Shown here piece by piece: positions 18,494 through 27,435 of a stretch of 51,663 nucleotides of DNA. This DNA is from Actinokineospora spheciospongiae (GTDB lineage: Bacteria > Actinomycetota > Actinomycetes > Mycobacteriales > Pseudonocardiaceae), in assembly GCF_000564855.1 (NCBI RefSeq), contig NZ_AYXG01000118.1, positions 1 to 51,663 on the forward strand. Direction: 5' to 3'. How positions within the stretch are numbered: position 1 is the first letter of the stretch; the number at the start of each line of letters is the position of its first letter. Position numbers and translations under genes: made by a program. Below the pieces are notes generated by a model. That model saw only the letters and a program-made list of their open reading frames with translations. It was not told where the DNA came from and searched no databases.

Positions 18494-19378
18494 TCAGGCG
18501 TTGCGGTGCAGGACGATGCGGAAGTTGTTGAAGACCTTGTCCTCGAGGGTGTACGCGAAGATGTCCAGGTAGCGCTCGAAGCGCTGCACGACCTCTTCAC
18601 CGACCATCCCGACGGCCTCGGGGCGGCGCTCGGCCAGGTTCTCCAGCCACGCCCGGCAGGCGCGGGAGAAGGTCTCGCGCTCGTTGCGCAGCTCGATGAT
18701 CTCGAACTTGCCCTCGAACGACTGCACCAGCTCGTTGGTGTGCGGGATGTAGCAGCCCTCGAACTCCTCGCGCTGGAGGAACTTCAGGTCGTCGATGAGC
18801 TGGCGGGTGATCCGCGGCGACTCGATGGTCATCATGTGCAGGACCAGGCGACCGCCCGGCTTGATCAGCGAGTGGCACTGGTTGAAGAAGGCGCGGAAGC
18901 GGTTCACGCGCTCCTTCGGGGTGAGGCTGGACAGGACGAAGTGCTCCAGGGCGTTGACGCAGAACGCGGCGTCGTAGGGCTCGTCGGTGCGGTGGTCCTC
19001 CCAGCTCTCCACCTTGATCTCGACCTTGTCGTTGCCGAGGGAGTCGACGTACTCCTTCTGGCTGCGGCTCAGGGTGACGCCGACGGCCTTCTGCACGCCG
19101 TGCTTGTCCACCGCCTGGGTGAGCATGGTGCCCCAACCTGAGCCGATGTCGAGGACCTTCTTGGCGCCCACGGCACCGGCGGCCTCGATGAAGGCGTCGA
19201 GCTTGCGGTACTGGGCCTCGTCGTGGGCCTCGCGCAGGTCCTCGCCCTCGTACCAGTAGCCGCCGGAGTACATCATCGCCGGGCCCAGGATCAGGCGGTA
19301 GAAGTCGTTGCTGACCTCGTAGTGGTGGCGGATCGCGTCGACCTCGGGGTTGATCTGCCGGGTTTCGAGGGTGGTCAT
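18494..19378 (-). CDS. CFA/mycolic-acid-type SAM methyltransferase
   Basis: 294 residues of the cyclopropane-fatty-acid synthase family. Features: a short N-terminal helical part, Y-S-G-G-Y-W near 37-43, and the SAM motif VLDIGSGWGT near 74-83. The catalytic cap is shorter than in true CFA synthases (about 380-420 residues), so C-methylation of a metabolite rather than of membrane lipid is likely. First gene of the minus operon. Its promoter at 19441-19473 carries the putative SARP boxes and faces the oxoamine-synthase operon. Confidence 0.82.
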   Translation of the reverse strand: MTTLETRQINPEVDAIRHHYEVSNDFYRLILGPAMMYSGGYWYEGEDLREAHDEAQYRKLDAFIEAAGAVGAKKVLDIGSGWGTMLTQAVDKHGVQKAVGVTLSRSQKEYVDSLGNDKVEIKVESWEDHRTDEPYDAAFCVNALEHFVLSSLTPKERVNRFRAFFNQCHSLIKPGGRLVLHMMTIESPRITRQLIDDLKFLQREEFEGCYIPHTNELVQSFEGKFEIIELRNERETFSRACRAWLENLAERRPEAVGMVGEEVVQRFERYLDIFAYTLEDKVFNNFRIVLHRNA

Positions 19379-19440
19379 GGTGGCCTTCTTCCTTGTCGTG
19401 GCTCCGGGGCGCGGCTGGCGGCCTCCTCAAACTGGGGATG

Positions 19441-19473
19441 AGGTAATCGCGGTGGGCGCAACAGCCGCGCAAG
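19441..19473 (-). promoter_or_regulatory. Putative SARP-type promoter of the methyltransferase operon
   Basis: Read on the minus strand: CTTGCG (19473-19468), 5 bases, GTTGCG (19462-19457), 10 bases, TTACCT (19446-19441). Boxes start 11 bp apart. The 18 bases 19455-19472 recur exactly, inverted, at 33857-33874. Confidence 0.65.
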
Positions 19474-19527
19474 TCCGGAAACCGCCCCCCGTTGCGCTCC
19501 TGCCAGTGGTGAGACGCGTGAACACGT

Positions 19528-19560
19528 CTTGCGTCGGACTTGCAGCCGGTGTCGTAGAAC
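19528..19560 (+). promoter_or_regulatory. Putative SARP-type promoter of the oxoamine-synthase operon
   Basis: CTTGCG (19528-19533), 5 bases, CTTGCA (19539-19544), 10 bases, TAGAAC (19555-19560), then about 50 bases to the GTG start. Same spacing as four other promoters in the window. Confidence 0.6.
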
Positions 19561-19614
19561 AAGCCTCGACGAGGTTTCAAGCGGTCTTGCGGAACCCACG
19601 GTGAGGAGAGGCAT

Positions 19615-20832
19615 GTGAACGACTCAGTTGCGTGGCGACACATCACGCCGAAGGTTGAGGCGATCAACCATCGGATCAGGGAGCTGGAGTGGGAGCCCGC
19701 CCGCCGCAACAACTTCGTGGCGTACACCCCGGAGGTGGGCACCCCGTACGTCCACCTCGACGGCGAGCGGTTCCTGATGATGTCCGGCTACGGCTACGTC
19801 GGCCTCAACGGCGACCCCCGGGTGCTGGAGGCGGCCAAGGCCGCGGTCGACACCTACGGCACCGGCACCCCCGGCGTCCGCGCGCTGGCGGGCACCGTCC
19901 CGCTGCACGAGGAGCTGGAGGGCGAGATCGCGAAGTTCTTCGGCCGCGAGGGCGCCCTGGTGTTCAGCTCCGGCTACGCCGCCAACGTCGGCACCATCGG
20001 CGCCCTGGTCGGCGCCGGGGACACCATCTTCCTGGACAAGCTCGACCACGCCAGCATCGTCGACGGCGCGCAGCTCAGCGGGGCGAAGCTGACCCGCTTC
20101 CGGCACAACGACCCCAAGCACCTCGACAGCCGCCTGGCCGCCGCCGACAAGTCCGGCACGCTGCTGGTCATCGTCGACAGCGTCTACTCCATGGACGGCG
20201 ACATCGCCCCGCTGCCGGAGCTGCGCGAGGTCTGCGACCGCCACGGCGCGCTGCTCATGGTCGACGAGGCGCACGCCCTCGGCACCATCGGCGCCACCGG
20301 CCGCGGCATCGAGGAGCACTTCAACTACGAGGTCAAGGCCGACATCAAGGTCGGCACGCTGTCCAAGGCGGTCCCGTCCAACGGCGGCTACCTGTGCGGC
20401 TCGGAGGCGTTCCTCCAGTACCTCAAGCGGCTGGCCCGGCCGTTCCTGTTCTCCGCCGCCCTCAACCCGGCGGCGGTCGGCGCGGCCCTGGAGACCATCC
20501 GCATCCTTGACCGGGAGCCGTGGCGGGTCACCCACGCGCAGACCGAGTCGGCGCGGTTCCGCTCGATCGTGCAGGAGGCGGGCTTCGACACCGGCCTGTC
20601 GCAGACCGCCGTGGTGCCGCTGATCGTCGGCTCCGACGAGAACGCCTGGGACTTCGCCACCGCCTCGCGCAAGGCGGGCGTCATCGGCCTGCCGGTGATG
20701 ACCCCGGCGGTGGAGAAGGGCCGGGCCCGGCTGCGCATCGCCATCACCGCGGCGCACTCGAAGGACGACGTGGACGCGGGCGCCGAGGCGTTCATCACCG
20801 CGGCCCGCCAGCTCCGGCTGATCGGCGGCTGA
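19615..20832 (+). CDS. PLP-dependent alpha-oxoamine synthase
   Basis: 405 residues of the KBL/BioF/ALAS/SPT family. Lys251 in GTLSKA holds PLP, the VDEAH element is at 216-220, and LDH near 143-145 fits the ring-stacking His. These enzymes condense an acyl thioester with an amino acid, losing CO2, to give an alpha-aminoketone. With KAS II and MaoC in the same operon and a free ACP nearby, it probably joins a carrier-bound acyl chain to an amino acid. The GTG start follows GAGGAGAGG. The substrate amino acid (Gly, Ala, Ser or other) cannot be told here. Confidence 0.88.
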   Translation: MNDSVAWRHITPKVEAINHRIRELEWEPARRNNFVAYTPEVGTPYVHLDGERFLMMSGYGYVGLNGDPRVLEAAKAAVDTYGTGTPGVRALAGTVPLHEELEGEIAKFFGREGALVFSSGYAANVGTIGALVGAGDTIFLDKLDHASIVDGAQLSGAKLTRFRHNDPKHLDSRLAAADKSGTLLVIVDSVYSMDGDIAPLPELREVCDRHGALLMVDEAHALGTIGATGRGIEEHFNYEVKADIKVGTLSKAVPSNGGYLCGSEAFLQYLKRLARPFLFSAALNPAAVGAALETIRILDREPWRVTHAQTESARFRSIVQEAGFDTGLSQTAVVPLIVGSDENAWDFATASRKAGVIGLPVMTPAVEKGRARLRIAITAAHSKDDVDAGAEAFITAARQLRLIGG

Positions 20833-20839
20833 GGCCACC

Positions 20840-22069
20840 ATGGGCGCGACCGAGATCGCGGTCACCGGCCTGGGTGTGGTCACCCCGGCGGGCTCGACCG
20901 TGGACGACTTCTGGACCAACGTGGTGGCGGGCAAGTCCATGGCCGCCGACCTGGTCACCGACGAGGACATGAGCAAGATCGGCACCCGCTTCGGCTGCGC
21001 GGTGCGCGGGTTCGACGAGGTCGGCATCCTCACCAAGAAGGAAGCCCGCCGGATGGACCCGTTCGCCCGGTTCGGCGTCACCGCCGCCCTGGCCGCCTAC
21101 CGCGACGCCGGTTCCCCGCAGCCCGACCCGGCCCGCACGGCCATCGTGGTCGGCAACGCCGTCGGCGGTCGCCAGACCACCGATGCCGAGGTCGGCAACT
21201 ACTTCCTGCACGGCCCGGCGAAGGTAAACCCGCTGCTGCCGCTGGTGTCGATGCCGAACGCGGCGGCGGCCCTGCTGGCCATGCGCCTTGGCTGGCACGG
21301 CCCGGCGCTGACCATCGCCACCACCTGCGCCAGCGGCGTCGACGCGATCGGCCACGCCATGCTCATGCTGCGCGACCGCCGCGTGGACGTGGTCATCGCC
21401 GGCGGCGCCGAGTCGACGCTGAGCCCGGTCACCCTGGCCGCGTTCAACAACCTCAACGCCGTCTCCTCCCGCAATGACGCCCCCGAGCTGGCCTCGCGCC
21501 CGTTCGACGTCGACCGCGACGGCTTCGTCATGGGCGAGGGCGCCGGTTTCGTGGTGCTGGAGCGCCTGGAGGACGCCAAGGCCCGCCAGGCCCACGTGTA
21601 CGGCCTGGTCTCCGGCTACGGCTCCAGCGCCGACGCGTACCACCTGGCCATGCCCCTGCCGGACGGCTCCGCCGCCATGGCCGCCATGCACGGCGCGATC
21701 ACCGACGCGGGCCTGTCGGTCTCCGACATCGTCCACGTCAACGCGCACGGCACCTCGACCCCGCTCAACGACCGCGCCGAGGCCCAGGCCCTGGCCAAGG
21801 TCTTCGGCCCGGCAGGCCCCCCGGTCACCTCCATCAAGGGCGTCATCGGCCACCTCATCGGTGCGGCGGGCGCGGTCGAGGCCATCGCCACCCTGCTGAC
21901 CCTGCGCGACGGCCTCATCCCGCCCACGGCCAACCACGAAACGACCGAACCCGGCCTGGAGATCGACGTGGTGCACAAGGCACCCCGGCAGATCACCCCC
22001 GGCCCCGCCCTGTCGAACTCGTTCGGGTTCGGCGGCCACAACGCCTGCCTGGTGGTGAGCCCCGCATGA
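20840..22069 (+). CDS. Beta-ketoacyl-ACP synthase II (FabF-like)
   Basis: 409 residues with a complete Cys-His-His set: Cys163 (TTCASG), His303 (NAHGTST), Lys333 and His338 (SIKGVIGHLIGAAG). It should elongate acyl-ACP by decarboxylative condensation with malonyl-ACP. No chain-length-factor partner is next to it, so it is not a minimal type II PKS pair. It starts 7 bases after the oxoamine synthase gene and ends in an ATGA overlap with the MaoC gene. Confidence 0.9.
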   Translation: MGATEIAVTGLGVVTPAGSTVDDFWTNVVAGKSMAADLVTDEDMSKIGTRFGCAVRGFDEVGILTKKEARRMDPFARFGVTAALAAYRDAGSPQPDPARTAIVVGNAVGGRQTTDAEVGNYFLHGPAKVNPLLPLVSMPNAAAALLAMRLGWHGPALTIATTCASGVDAIGHAMLMLRDRRVDVVIAGGAESTLSPVTLAAFNNLNAVSSRNDAPELASRPFDVDRDGFVMGEGAGFVVLERLEDAKARQAHVYGLVSGYGSSADAYHLAMPLPDGSAAMAAMHGAITDAGLSVSDIVHVNAHGTSTPLNDRAEAQALAKVFGPAGPPVTSIKGVIGHLIGAAGAVEAIATLLTLRDGLIPPTANHETTEPGLEIDVVHKAPRQITPGPALSNSFGFGGHNACLVVSPA

Positions 22070-22857
22070 GCCTGGAATCCAGCTTCGAGCACGAGGTCTC
22101 GGCTGCTGAACTGACCGAGTTCCGCTCGGTGGTCCGGTCGCCGTTGGGCTCCGGTGCCGAGGGTGCGTCGCCGCTGCACGCGTTCGTGCTGGCGCACCGG
22201 GGTTTCGACCTGACCTTCGACAAGCTGGCGGTCACCGGGGACGTCTCCCGGGTCCACGTCAGCCAGGAGATCACCGTGCACCGGCCGCTGGTCGCCGGGG
22301 AACGGGTGACGGTCACGACCGGGGCCCTGGGCGGCAAGCCCGAGGGGGCCGGGGTCCGGATCGCGTTGCGGGGCGTCATCGTGGCCGAGGACGGCACGGT
22401 GGTCGCCTCCCTGGTGACCGGCGCGATGCTCTCCGGCGCCACCGGCCCGGAGGCGTTCGGCGAACTGCCCCGCTACCCGATGCACCGGGGGACAGGGGAA
22501 GCCGTCACGGTCACCCTGACCATCCCGGAGGACATGGTCCCGCGCTACGCGGTCGTCGCCCACGACGAGAACCCCATCCACCTGGACCCGGAAGCCGCTG
22601 CGGCGGCGGGGTTCCCGGGGGTGATCGCGCACGGGATGAGCGTGCTGGCGGTGGTGACGGAGGAACTGGTCGACCGCTTCGCCGATGGGGACGCGTCGGC
22701 GCTGAAGGGGATCGGAACGCGGTTCTCGAACCCGGTCCGGCCGGGGGTGCCGCTGGAGGTGACGTTCCAGCCCGGGGAGAACGGGGTGGTGGCGTTCACC
22801 GTGCGCACGCCGGAGGGCATCGCGCTCAAGGCCGGGTGGGCGCAACTGGCTGTGTAG
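22066..22857 (+). CDS. MaoC-type hot-dog (R)-hydratase/dehydratase 1
   Basis: 263 residues made of two hot-dog halves. The C-terminal half carries the hydratase-2 motif HDENPIHLD (166-174, catalytic Asp167 and His172), followed by AAGFPG and IAHGM. The N-terminal half is FAS1-like and lacks it. Expected role: dehydration of a 3-hydroxyacyl thioester made by the ketoreductase. Overlaps the KAS II stop by 4 bases. A paralogue with a changed motif is encoded at 43968-44900. Confidence 0.87.
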   Translation: MSLESSFEHEVSAAELTEFRSVVRSPLGSGAEGASPLHAFVLAHRGFDLTFDKLAVTGDVSRVHVSQEITVHRPLVAGERVTVTTGALGGKPEGAGVRIALRGVIVAEDGTVVASLVTGAMLSGATGPEAFGELPRYPMHRGTGEAVTVTLTIPEDMVPRYAVVAHDENPIHLDPEAAAAAGFPGVIAHGMSVLAVVTEELVDRFADGDASALKGIGTRFSNPVRPGVPLEVTFQPGENGVVAFTVRTPEGIALKAGWAQLAV

Positions 22858-22920
22858 CGCGGAACCGACGATGACACCGGACGGCCTGGCGGCTGTTCGG
22901 TGTTGTTGTCGTCCCCGGGG

Positions 22921-23733
22921 TCAGCGGTATTCGGTGGGGGTGCAGCCGGTGAGAGCGCGGAAGTCGCGGTTGAGGTGGGGCTGGTCGGTGTAACCGCAGC
23001 GGTGGGCCACCTCGGCGAGCGGCGGGGCGGAGGGGTGGTTCAGGAGGGTGACGGCGCGGTGCAGGCGGGCGATCCGGGCCACCGCCTTCGGGGTGAGGCC
23101 GACCTGCTCGCGGAAGCGGGTGCTCAGGTGCTGCCGGGTCCAACCGATTTCGTCGGCGACCGCAGCCACCCGGGTGGGGGCTTTCGCGGTCAGGAGGTGG
23201 AGGGCGCCCCGGATGGGACGGCTGAACTCGGGGCCTGTTCGGAGGTGGGTGCCCAGGTGGGTGTCGAGGGTGGTGAAGCACGTTCGCCAGTCGGGGGCTT
23301 CGGCCAACTGCTCGGTGAGCAGTGCGGTGTTGCCCAGCAGGTCGGACAGGGGCAGGACGGCGTTGGCCAACTCCTTGAGGGGGAGGCCGAAGAGGGCGTG
23401 GGCGCCCGCGGGGGTCAGGGCGACGATGATGCCGCGGTTGGCGCCACCCTGCTCGATCACCAGGGGGCGGTCGCGTAGGCCCATGACGGGGGAGGCCGGG
23501 AAGTCCGCGCCGCCCGGGGTCCGGCGCAGTGGCGGGGCGGCCAGGTCGATCGTCACGGTGACGGCGCCCAAGGGGGCGATGCGCCAGGGAAACGCTTCCG
23601 AGTCCGGGAAGTCGTGGGCGGTGTAGGTGAGGACGTGGTCGGCGAGGCTCGGGTGCGGGGTGGCGAAGACGCGCTCGGCCGGAGCCCGCTCGACGTCCCG
23701 GCGGGCGACCACCAGCGACCAGCCCGCGTCCAC
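22921..23733 (-). CDS. AraC-family transcriptional regulator
   Basis: 270 residues. The C-terminal 100 residues carry two helix-turn-helix units (VAAVADEIGWTRQHLS and LAEVAHRCGYTDQPHL). The N-terminal domain has no sensor I can name. GTG start. It is divergent from the hydrolase gene at 23790 across only 56 bases, which makes that hydrolase its most likely target. Nothing ties it to the cluster operons. Confidence 0.85.
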   Translation of the reverse strand: MDAGWSLVVARRDVERAPAERVFATPHPSLADHVLTYTAHDFPDSEAFPWRIAPLGAVTVTIDLAAPPLRRTPGGADFPASPVMGLRDRPLVIEQGGANRGIIVALTPAGAHALFGLPLKELANAVLPLSDLLGNTALLTEQLAEAPDWRTCFTTLDTHLGTHLRTGPEFSRPIRGALHLLTAKAPTRVAAVADEIGWTRQHLSTRFREQVGLTPKAVARIARLHRAVTLLNHPSAPPLAEVAHRCGYTDQPHLNRDFRALTGCTPTEYR

Positions 23734-23789
23734 GGCCGCACCTTACCTTCGTCCAATACGGCGCACCGGGGATTTCGTAGGTTCCCCGC

Positions 23790-24656
23790 ATGAGAGGGAA
23801 TCGACTGGGGGAGTTCAGGTCCGCCCCGGGGCGGGATCGGTACTTCGCCGCCTACGACCTGGCGATGGCTCGGTGTCCGCAGCCGGACGAGGTGCACGAC
23901 GTGGTGACGGCGCACGGCAGCACGAGGGTGTACCGGTTCGGGAGCGGCGGGGCACCGGTGGTGCTGCTGCCCGGGATGATGGGGACGGCGGCCAGCCACG
24001 CGGAACTGATCCCCGCCTTGGGGCCGGTGTACGCGGTGGACACGCTGGGGGAAGCCGGGAGGAGCGTGCAGACCGCCCCGTTCGCGGACACCGCGGACCG
24101 GGCCCGGTGCTTGGACGCGGTGTTCGAGCGGCTGGGGTTGACCGGGGTGCACCTGGTCGGGGGGTCCACGGGCGGGTGGCACGCGGTGAACCAGGCGGTG
24201 CACGCACCGGGGCGGCTCGCGTCGATCAGCCTGCTCGACCCGACCACGGTGACCTCCGGGTTCGCCCCGGCCGCCCTCGGGTACGGGGTGCTCGGCGGTC
24301 TCGTCAACCGGGACTGGGTGTGGCGGCGGTTCCTGCGGTGGTCGGCCGGGGCTGACGTCCTGGACCGGGCGGACGTGCGGCTGGTGTTGGCCGGTATCCG
24401 GGAGTACCGCGTGCGGGTGCCGTTCCAGGTGCGGCCCGCGGCGGAGCAGATCAGCGCGCTGTCGGTGCCGGTGCTGGCGATGTTCGCCGCCCGCAGCGCT
24501 GTGCACGACGGGGTTGCCGCAGCTCGGTTGCTGGCGGAGCTGCTGCCTGGTGCGGACGTTGAAGTGCTGCCGGAGGCTGGGCACTTCGTGTACCTGCGGG
24601 CACCGGATCGGGACCGGATCGCGGAGCGGGTGCGGGGGTTCGTGGAGCGGGTGTAG
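23790..24656 (+). CDS. Alpha/beta hydrolase
   Basis: 288 residues. Oxyanion-region LLPGMMG, nucleophile elbow GGSTGG near residue 124-129 and a C-terminal EAGHF histidine make a standard hydrolase or esterase. Substrate unknown. Divergent from the AraC regulator and probably controlled by it. Confidence 0.82.
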   Translation: MRGNRLGEFRSAPGRDRYFAAYDLAMARCPQPDEVHDVVTAHGSTRVYRFGSGGAPVVLLPGMMGTAASHAELIPALGPVYAVDTLGEAGRSVQTAPFADTADRARCLDAVFERLGLTGVHLVGGSTGGWHAVNQAVHAPGRLASISLLDPTTVTSGFAPAALGYGVLGGLVNRDWVWRRFLRWSAGADVLDRADVRLVLAGIREYRVRVPFQVRPAAEQISALSVPVLAMFAARSAVHDGVAAARLLAELLPGADVEVLPEAGHFVYLRAPDRDRIAERVRGFVERV

Positions 24657-24747
24657 CGCGGTCGGGGGAATGTTTCGATGCCCGGGACGAGCTGTGGTTG
24701 CGGTGGCTATCGTGATGGCATCGGCACGGAGCGTGAGGGGGCTGGCG

Positions 24748-25131
24748 ATGTACATAGACGAGGGCGCGGGGGCACCGCTCGACGCCATCGGCAAGTCGAT
24801 CGACGCCTTCGCGGGCGCCGCCGCCGCAGGCCAGTTCGCCGTCAACCGGACAGGCGGCGACGCGCTGTTGGCGGCGATCAAGAAGATGAAGGACTGGATC
24901 AACGAAAAGCAGGGTGACCTGGGTGCCTTGGAGCAACAGCCGATGCTGGGCAGCAGCAACGCGGCACAGGTGATGAAGCCGTTCATGCAGCAGGTGGCCA
25001 CCGATGAGCGGGGCTTCATCACCCAACTCATGGCTTTTCGCGAGACCTTGCAGCAGGCCGAGGACGCGATCAAGCAGGCGATGGAAAACTACCGTGAGGC
25101 CGATGAGACGAGTGCGAGCAAGTTCGCGTGA
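24748..25131 (+). CDS. ESX/WXG100-like small helical protein
   Basis: 127 residues, almost all helical, with a W near the middle (KMKDWINEKQ) and no signal peptide, TM segment or Cys. Size, helicity and the following DUF3558 lipoprotein gene match a gene pair common in Pseudonocardiaceae, thought to be linked to ESX/type VII secretion. ATG 24748 follows GAGGGG. An in-frame ATG 36 bases upstream would give a longer N-terminus. Function not established. Confidence 0.6.
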   Translation: MYIDEGAGAPLDAIGKSIDAFAGAAAAGQFAVNRTGGDALLAAIKKMKDWINEKQGDLGALEQQPMLGSSNAAQVMKPFMQQVATDERGFITQLMAFRETLQQAEDAIKQAMENYREADETSASKFA

Positions 25132-25149
25132 GAGGGGCGTGGTCTTCCG

Positions 25150-25728
25150 GTGAGGCGTTCGCTGGCGGTTGTCACTTCCGCTGTTGTACTGCTGGGCGGT
25201 GTCGTGGGGTGCTCGCAGGAGACGCCGGGAAATCCTGTCGGGAATGCGAGCGCGACCGGTGCGCCCACCACTGGTGATTCCGGTGAGTCGAGCAGCCCGA
25301 GCACGACTTCCTCGGAATCGGGTGGTGGTTCGTTGGCTTCGCTCGACCCGTGCGAGATGCTGACCGATGCGCAGAAGCGCACGTTGGGGGTCACCGGGGA
25401 GCCGAAGCCGAACGAAACCACGTCCTCCAAGTACTGCCAGTGGCAGGTGGATGACAACCCGGCTGTTCCAGACGGCTATGCCCTGGGGGTGCTCGTGTTC
25501 CCGGAGTCGGGGATCGATCAGGTGAATGCCGTCGGGGAGAAGACGCCGGTGACGGTGGGGTCCCGGCGGGCGATCCAGTCTGTCCGCGCTGGTGGCAGCG
25601 TGTGTGCGATCTCGATCGAGGTGACGGCGACCTCGCGGGTGGACGTGCAGGCGTCCGGTGATGATGCGCCTGAGTTGTGCACTGCGGCTCTGGACGCCGC
25701 CAAGGTGGTCGAGCCCGAACTGCCGTGA
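25150..25728 (+). CDS. DUF3558-type lipoprotein
   Basis: 192 residues. A lipoprotein signal with lipobox V-V-G-C puts the lipidated Cys at 21. A Ser/Thr/Gly-rich linker (about 25-60) follows, then a DUF3558-like domain beginning LDPCEMLT with two further Cys likely forming a disulfide. Extracytoplasmic, function unknown. It starts 18 bases after the ESX-like gene and is probably cotranscribed with it. Confidence 0.75.
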   Translation: MRRSLAVVTSAVVLLGGVVGCSQETPGNPVGNASATGAPTTGDSGESSSPSTTSSESGGGSLASLDPCEMLTDAQKRTLGVTGEPKPNETTSSKYCQWQVDDNPAVPDGYALGVLVFPESGIDQVNAVGEKTPVTVGSRRAIQSVRAGGSVCAISIEVTATSRVDVQASGDDAPELCTAALDAAKVVEPELP

Positions 25729-25736
25729 AGCTCGAC

Positions 25737-25774
25737 GCGGTCCCGCGCCGGGAGGGTCACCGGCGCGGGACCGC
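25737..25774. terminator. Bidirectional terminator
   Basis: Perfect 15-bp stem (25737-25751 with 25760-25774), 8-base loop, 8 bases after the lipoprotein stop and before the convergent subtilase remnant. Confidence 0.82.
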
Positions 25775-25785
25775 GGTTCAGCGGG

Positions 25786-26140
<355 letters not shown>

Positions 26141-26179
26141 ACCCCGCGCTTGCGGCCGGACGGCGGTCCGGAACGCGAA

Positions 26180-26210
26180 ATCGCCCGCCCCCGGGACGGG
26201 GACGGGCGAT
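26180..26210. terminator. Imperfect hairpin after the AraC gene
   Basis: ATCGCCCG (26180-26187) pairs with CGGGCGAT (26203-26210), extended inward by CCCC/GGGG across one bulged base. It lies 14 bases past the stop of the minus-strand AraC gene. Confidence 0.6.
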
Positions 26211-26224
26211 CGGCGGCGGGGGGC

Positions 26225-27217
26225 TCAGCCGACGGCGGCCATGTTCTCCACGACGCCCGCGTTCTCCGCGGCCTGGCGCAGGTACTCCTGGGGGCTCATG
26301 CCGCGCACCCGCTTGAACGCGGTGCTCAGCGCGAACGAGCTGCCGTAGCCGACCTTGCGCGCCACCGACCCGATGGTGGCGTCCTGCTCGCGCAGCAGGT
26401 CCGCCGCGAGTGCCAGCCGCAGGCTGGTGAGGTAGTTCATCGGTGGTTCGCCGACCAGGGCGGTGAAGCGGCGGGCGAGGGCGGCGCGGGAGACGCCGGA
26501 GGCGGTGGCCAGGCCCGCGACCGTCCACGGGCGGGCCGGTTCGTTGTGCAGCATCCGCAGGGCCGCGCCGACCACCGGGTCGTGCTGGGCCCGGTACCAC
26601 GCCGGGGCGCCCTGGCCGGGTGCGGCGAGCCAGGCGCGCAGCACGCTGACCAGGACCAGGTCGAGGATGCGGTCGAGGACCAGTTCCTGGCCCGGGTCGG
26701 TCTTGCCCATCTCGGTTTCCAGCAGTTGCACCAGGGCGCTGTCGCCCGCCTCGATCGGGCGGACCAGGACCTGCGGCAGGGCGCCGAAGAGGCGTTGGCC
26801 GATCTCGCGCTGCATCTGGTAGGTGCCGCTGAGCATGACCGTCTCGCCGGTGCTGTTGTCGCCCCAGGTGCGGACGCCGAGGGACTTGGCGTCGCCGATG
26901 CCGCGGCCGTCGACCGTGGTGCAGATCTGCCCGGGGGAGATGATCACCTGGACGGGGGTGCCGGGCTTGTCGCTGATCGTGTAGGGGGTGGGGCCGCGCA
27001 GGATGGCGATCTCGCCGACGCTCAGCGGGACCGGCTCGCCCCCGTCCGGCATGATCCACGCGCTGCCCCGCACCAGGGTCACCAGCGACAGCGGGGCCCG
27101 GTCCTCGATGCGCATCGACCAGGGTTCGCTGAGGATCGAACGGAGCAGGAAGGCACCGCGAGCCCGGGGGCCGTCCAACAGCCCCGTCAGGGTCTCGTCC
27201 GCCAGCGTTTGCATCAC
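26225..27217 (-). CDS. AraC-family regulator with cupin sensor domain
   Basis: 330 residues: a cupin-like N-terminal domain (about 10-180, with [11 protein letters not shown]-like turns) and a C-terminal double helix-turn-helix ([16 protein letters not shown] and [16 protein letters not shown]) ending in the typical R-G-M-S-P-Q-E-Y. Such proteins often control a neighbouring oxidoreductase. Here the downstream DNA is the protease remnant, while upstream lies the multicopper-oxidase operon in the same orientation. The true start may be the ATG one codon later. Target unknown. Confidence 0.85.
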   Translation of the reverse strand: MMQTLADETLTGLLDGPRARGAFLLRSILSEPWSMRIEDRAPLSLVTLVRGSAWIMPDGGEPVPLSVGEIAILRGPTPYTISDKPGTPVQVIISPGQICTTVDGRGIGDAKSLGVRTWGDNSTGETVMLSGTYQMQREIGQRLFGALPQVLVRPIEAGDSALVQLLETEMGKTDPGQELVLDRILDLVLVSVLRAWLAAPGQGAPAWYRAQHDPVVGAALRMLHNEPARPWTVAGLATASGVSRAALARRFTALVGEPPMNYLTSLRLALAADLLREQDATIGSVARKVGYGSSFALSTAFKRVRGMSPQEYLRQAAENAGVVENMAAVG

Positions 27218-27377
27218 ACCATCCTAGACGGTCAGCCATTGCGCGAACCCCGGGCGCGGTCAGCGTCTCAAGGGGCCGCGAATGGGTCCAGCCACTGCAT
27301 ATCGATCATGTCGGTACCACTTTCAGAGTGCCCTGCCGGGGGCTCGCTAGGGAAGCCCCCCTATCACCGGGCGTGCC

Positions 27378-27397
27378 CGCCCACTCCGTTGTGGGCG
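27378..27397 (-). terminator. Probable terminator of the multicopper-oxidase operon
   Basis: CGCCCAC (27378-27384) and GTGGGCG (27391-27397) form a 7-bp stem with a 6-base loop, extendable outward by CCGGG/CCCGG across a bulge. It lies about 40 bases past the oxidase stop. The rest of 27218-27435 probably holds the AraC promoter. Confidence 0.5.
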
Positions 27398-27435
27398 CCC
27401 GGATCGCGGCGAACGGGTGACCGGGGTGCGCCCGT

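Noticed and set aside
20840-22069. Type II aromatic polyketide minimal PKS
   Set aside because: No chain-length factor next to the KAS II gene; the KAS III, KR and MaoC set fits a reducing fatty-acid-like line.
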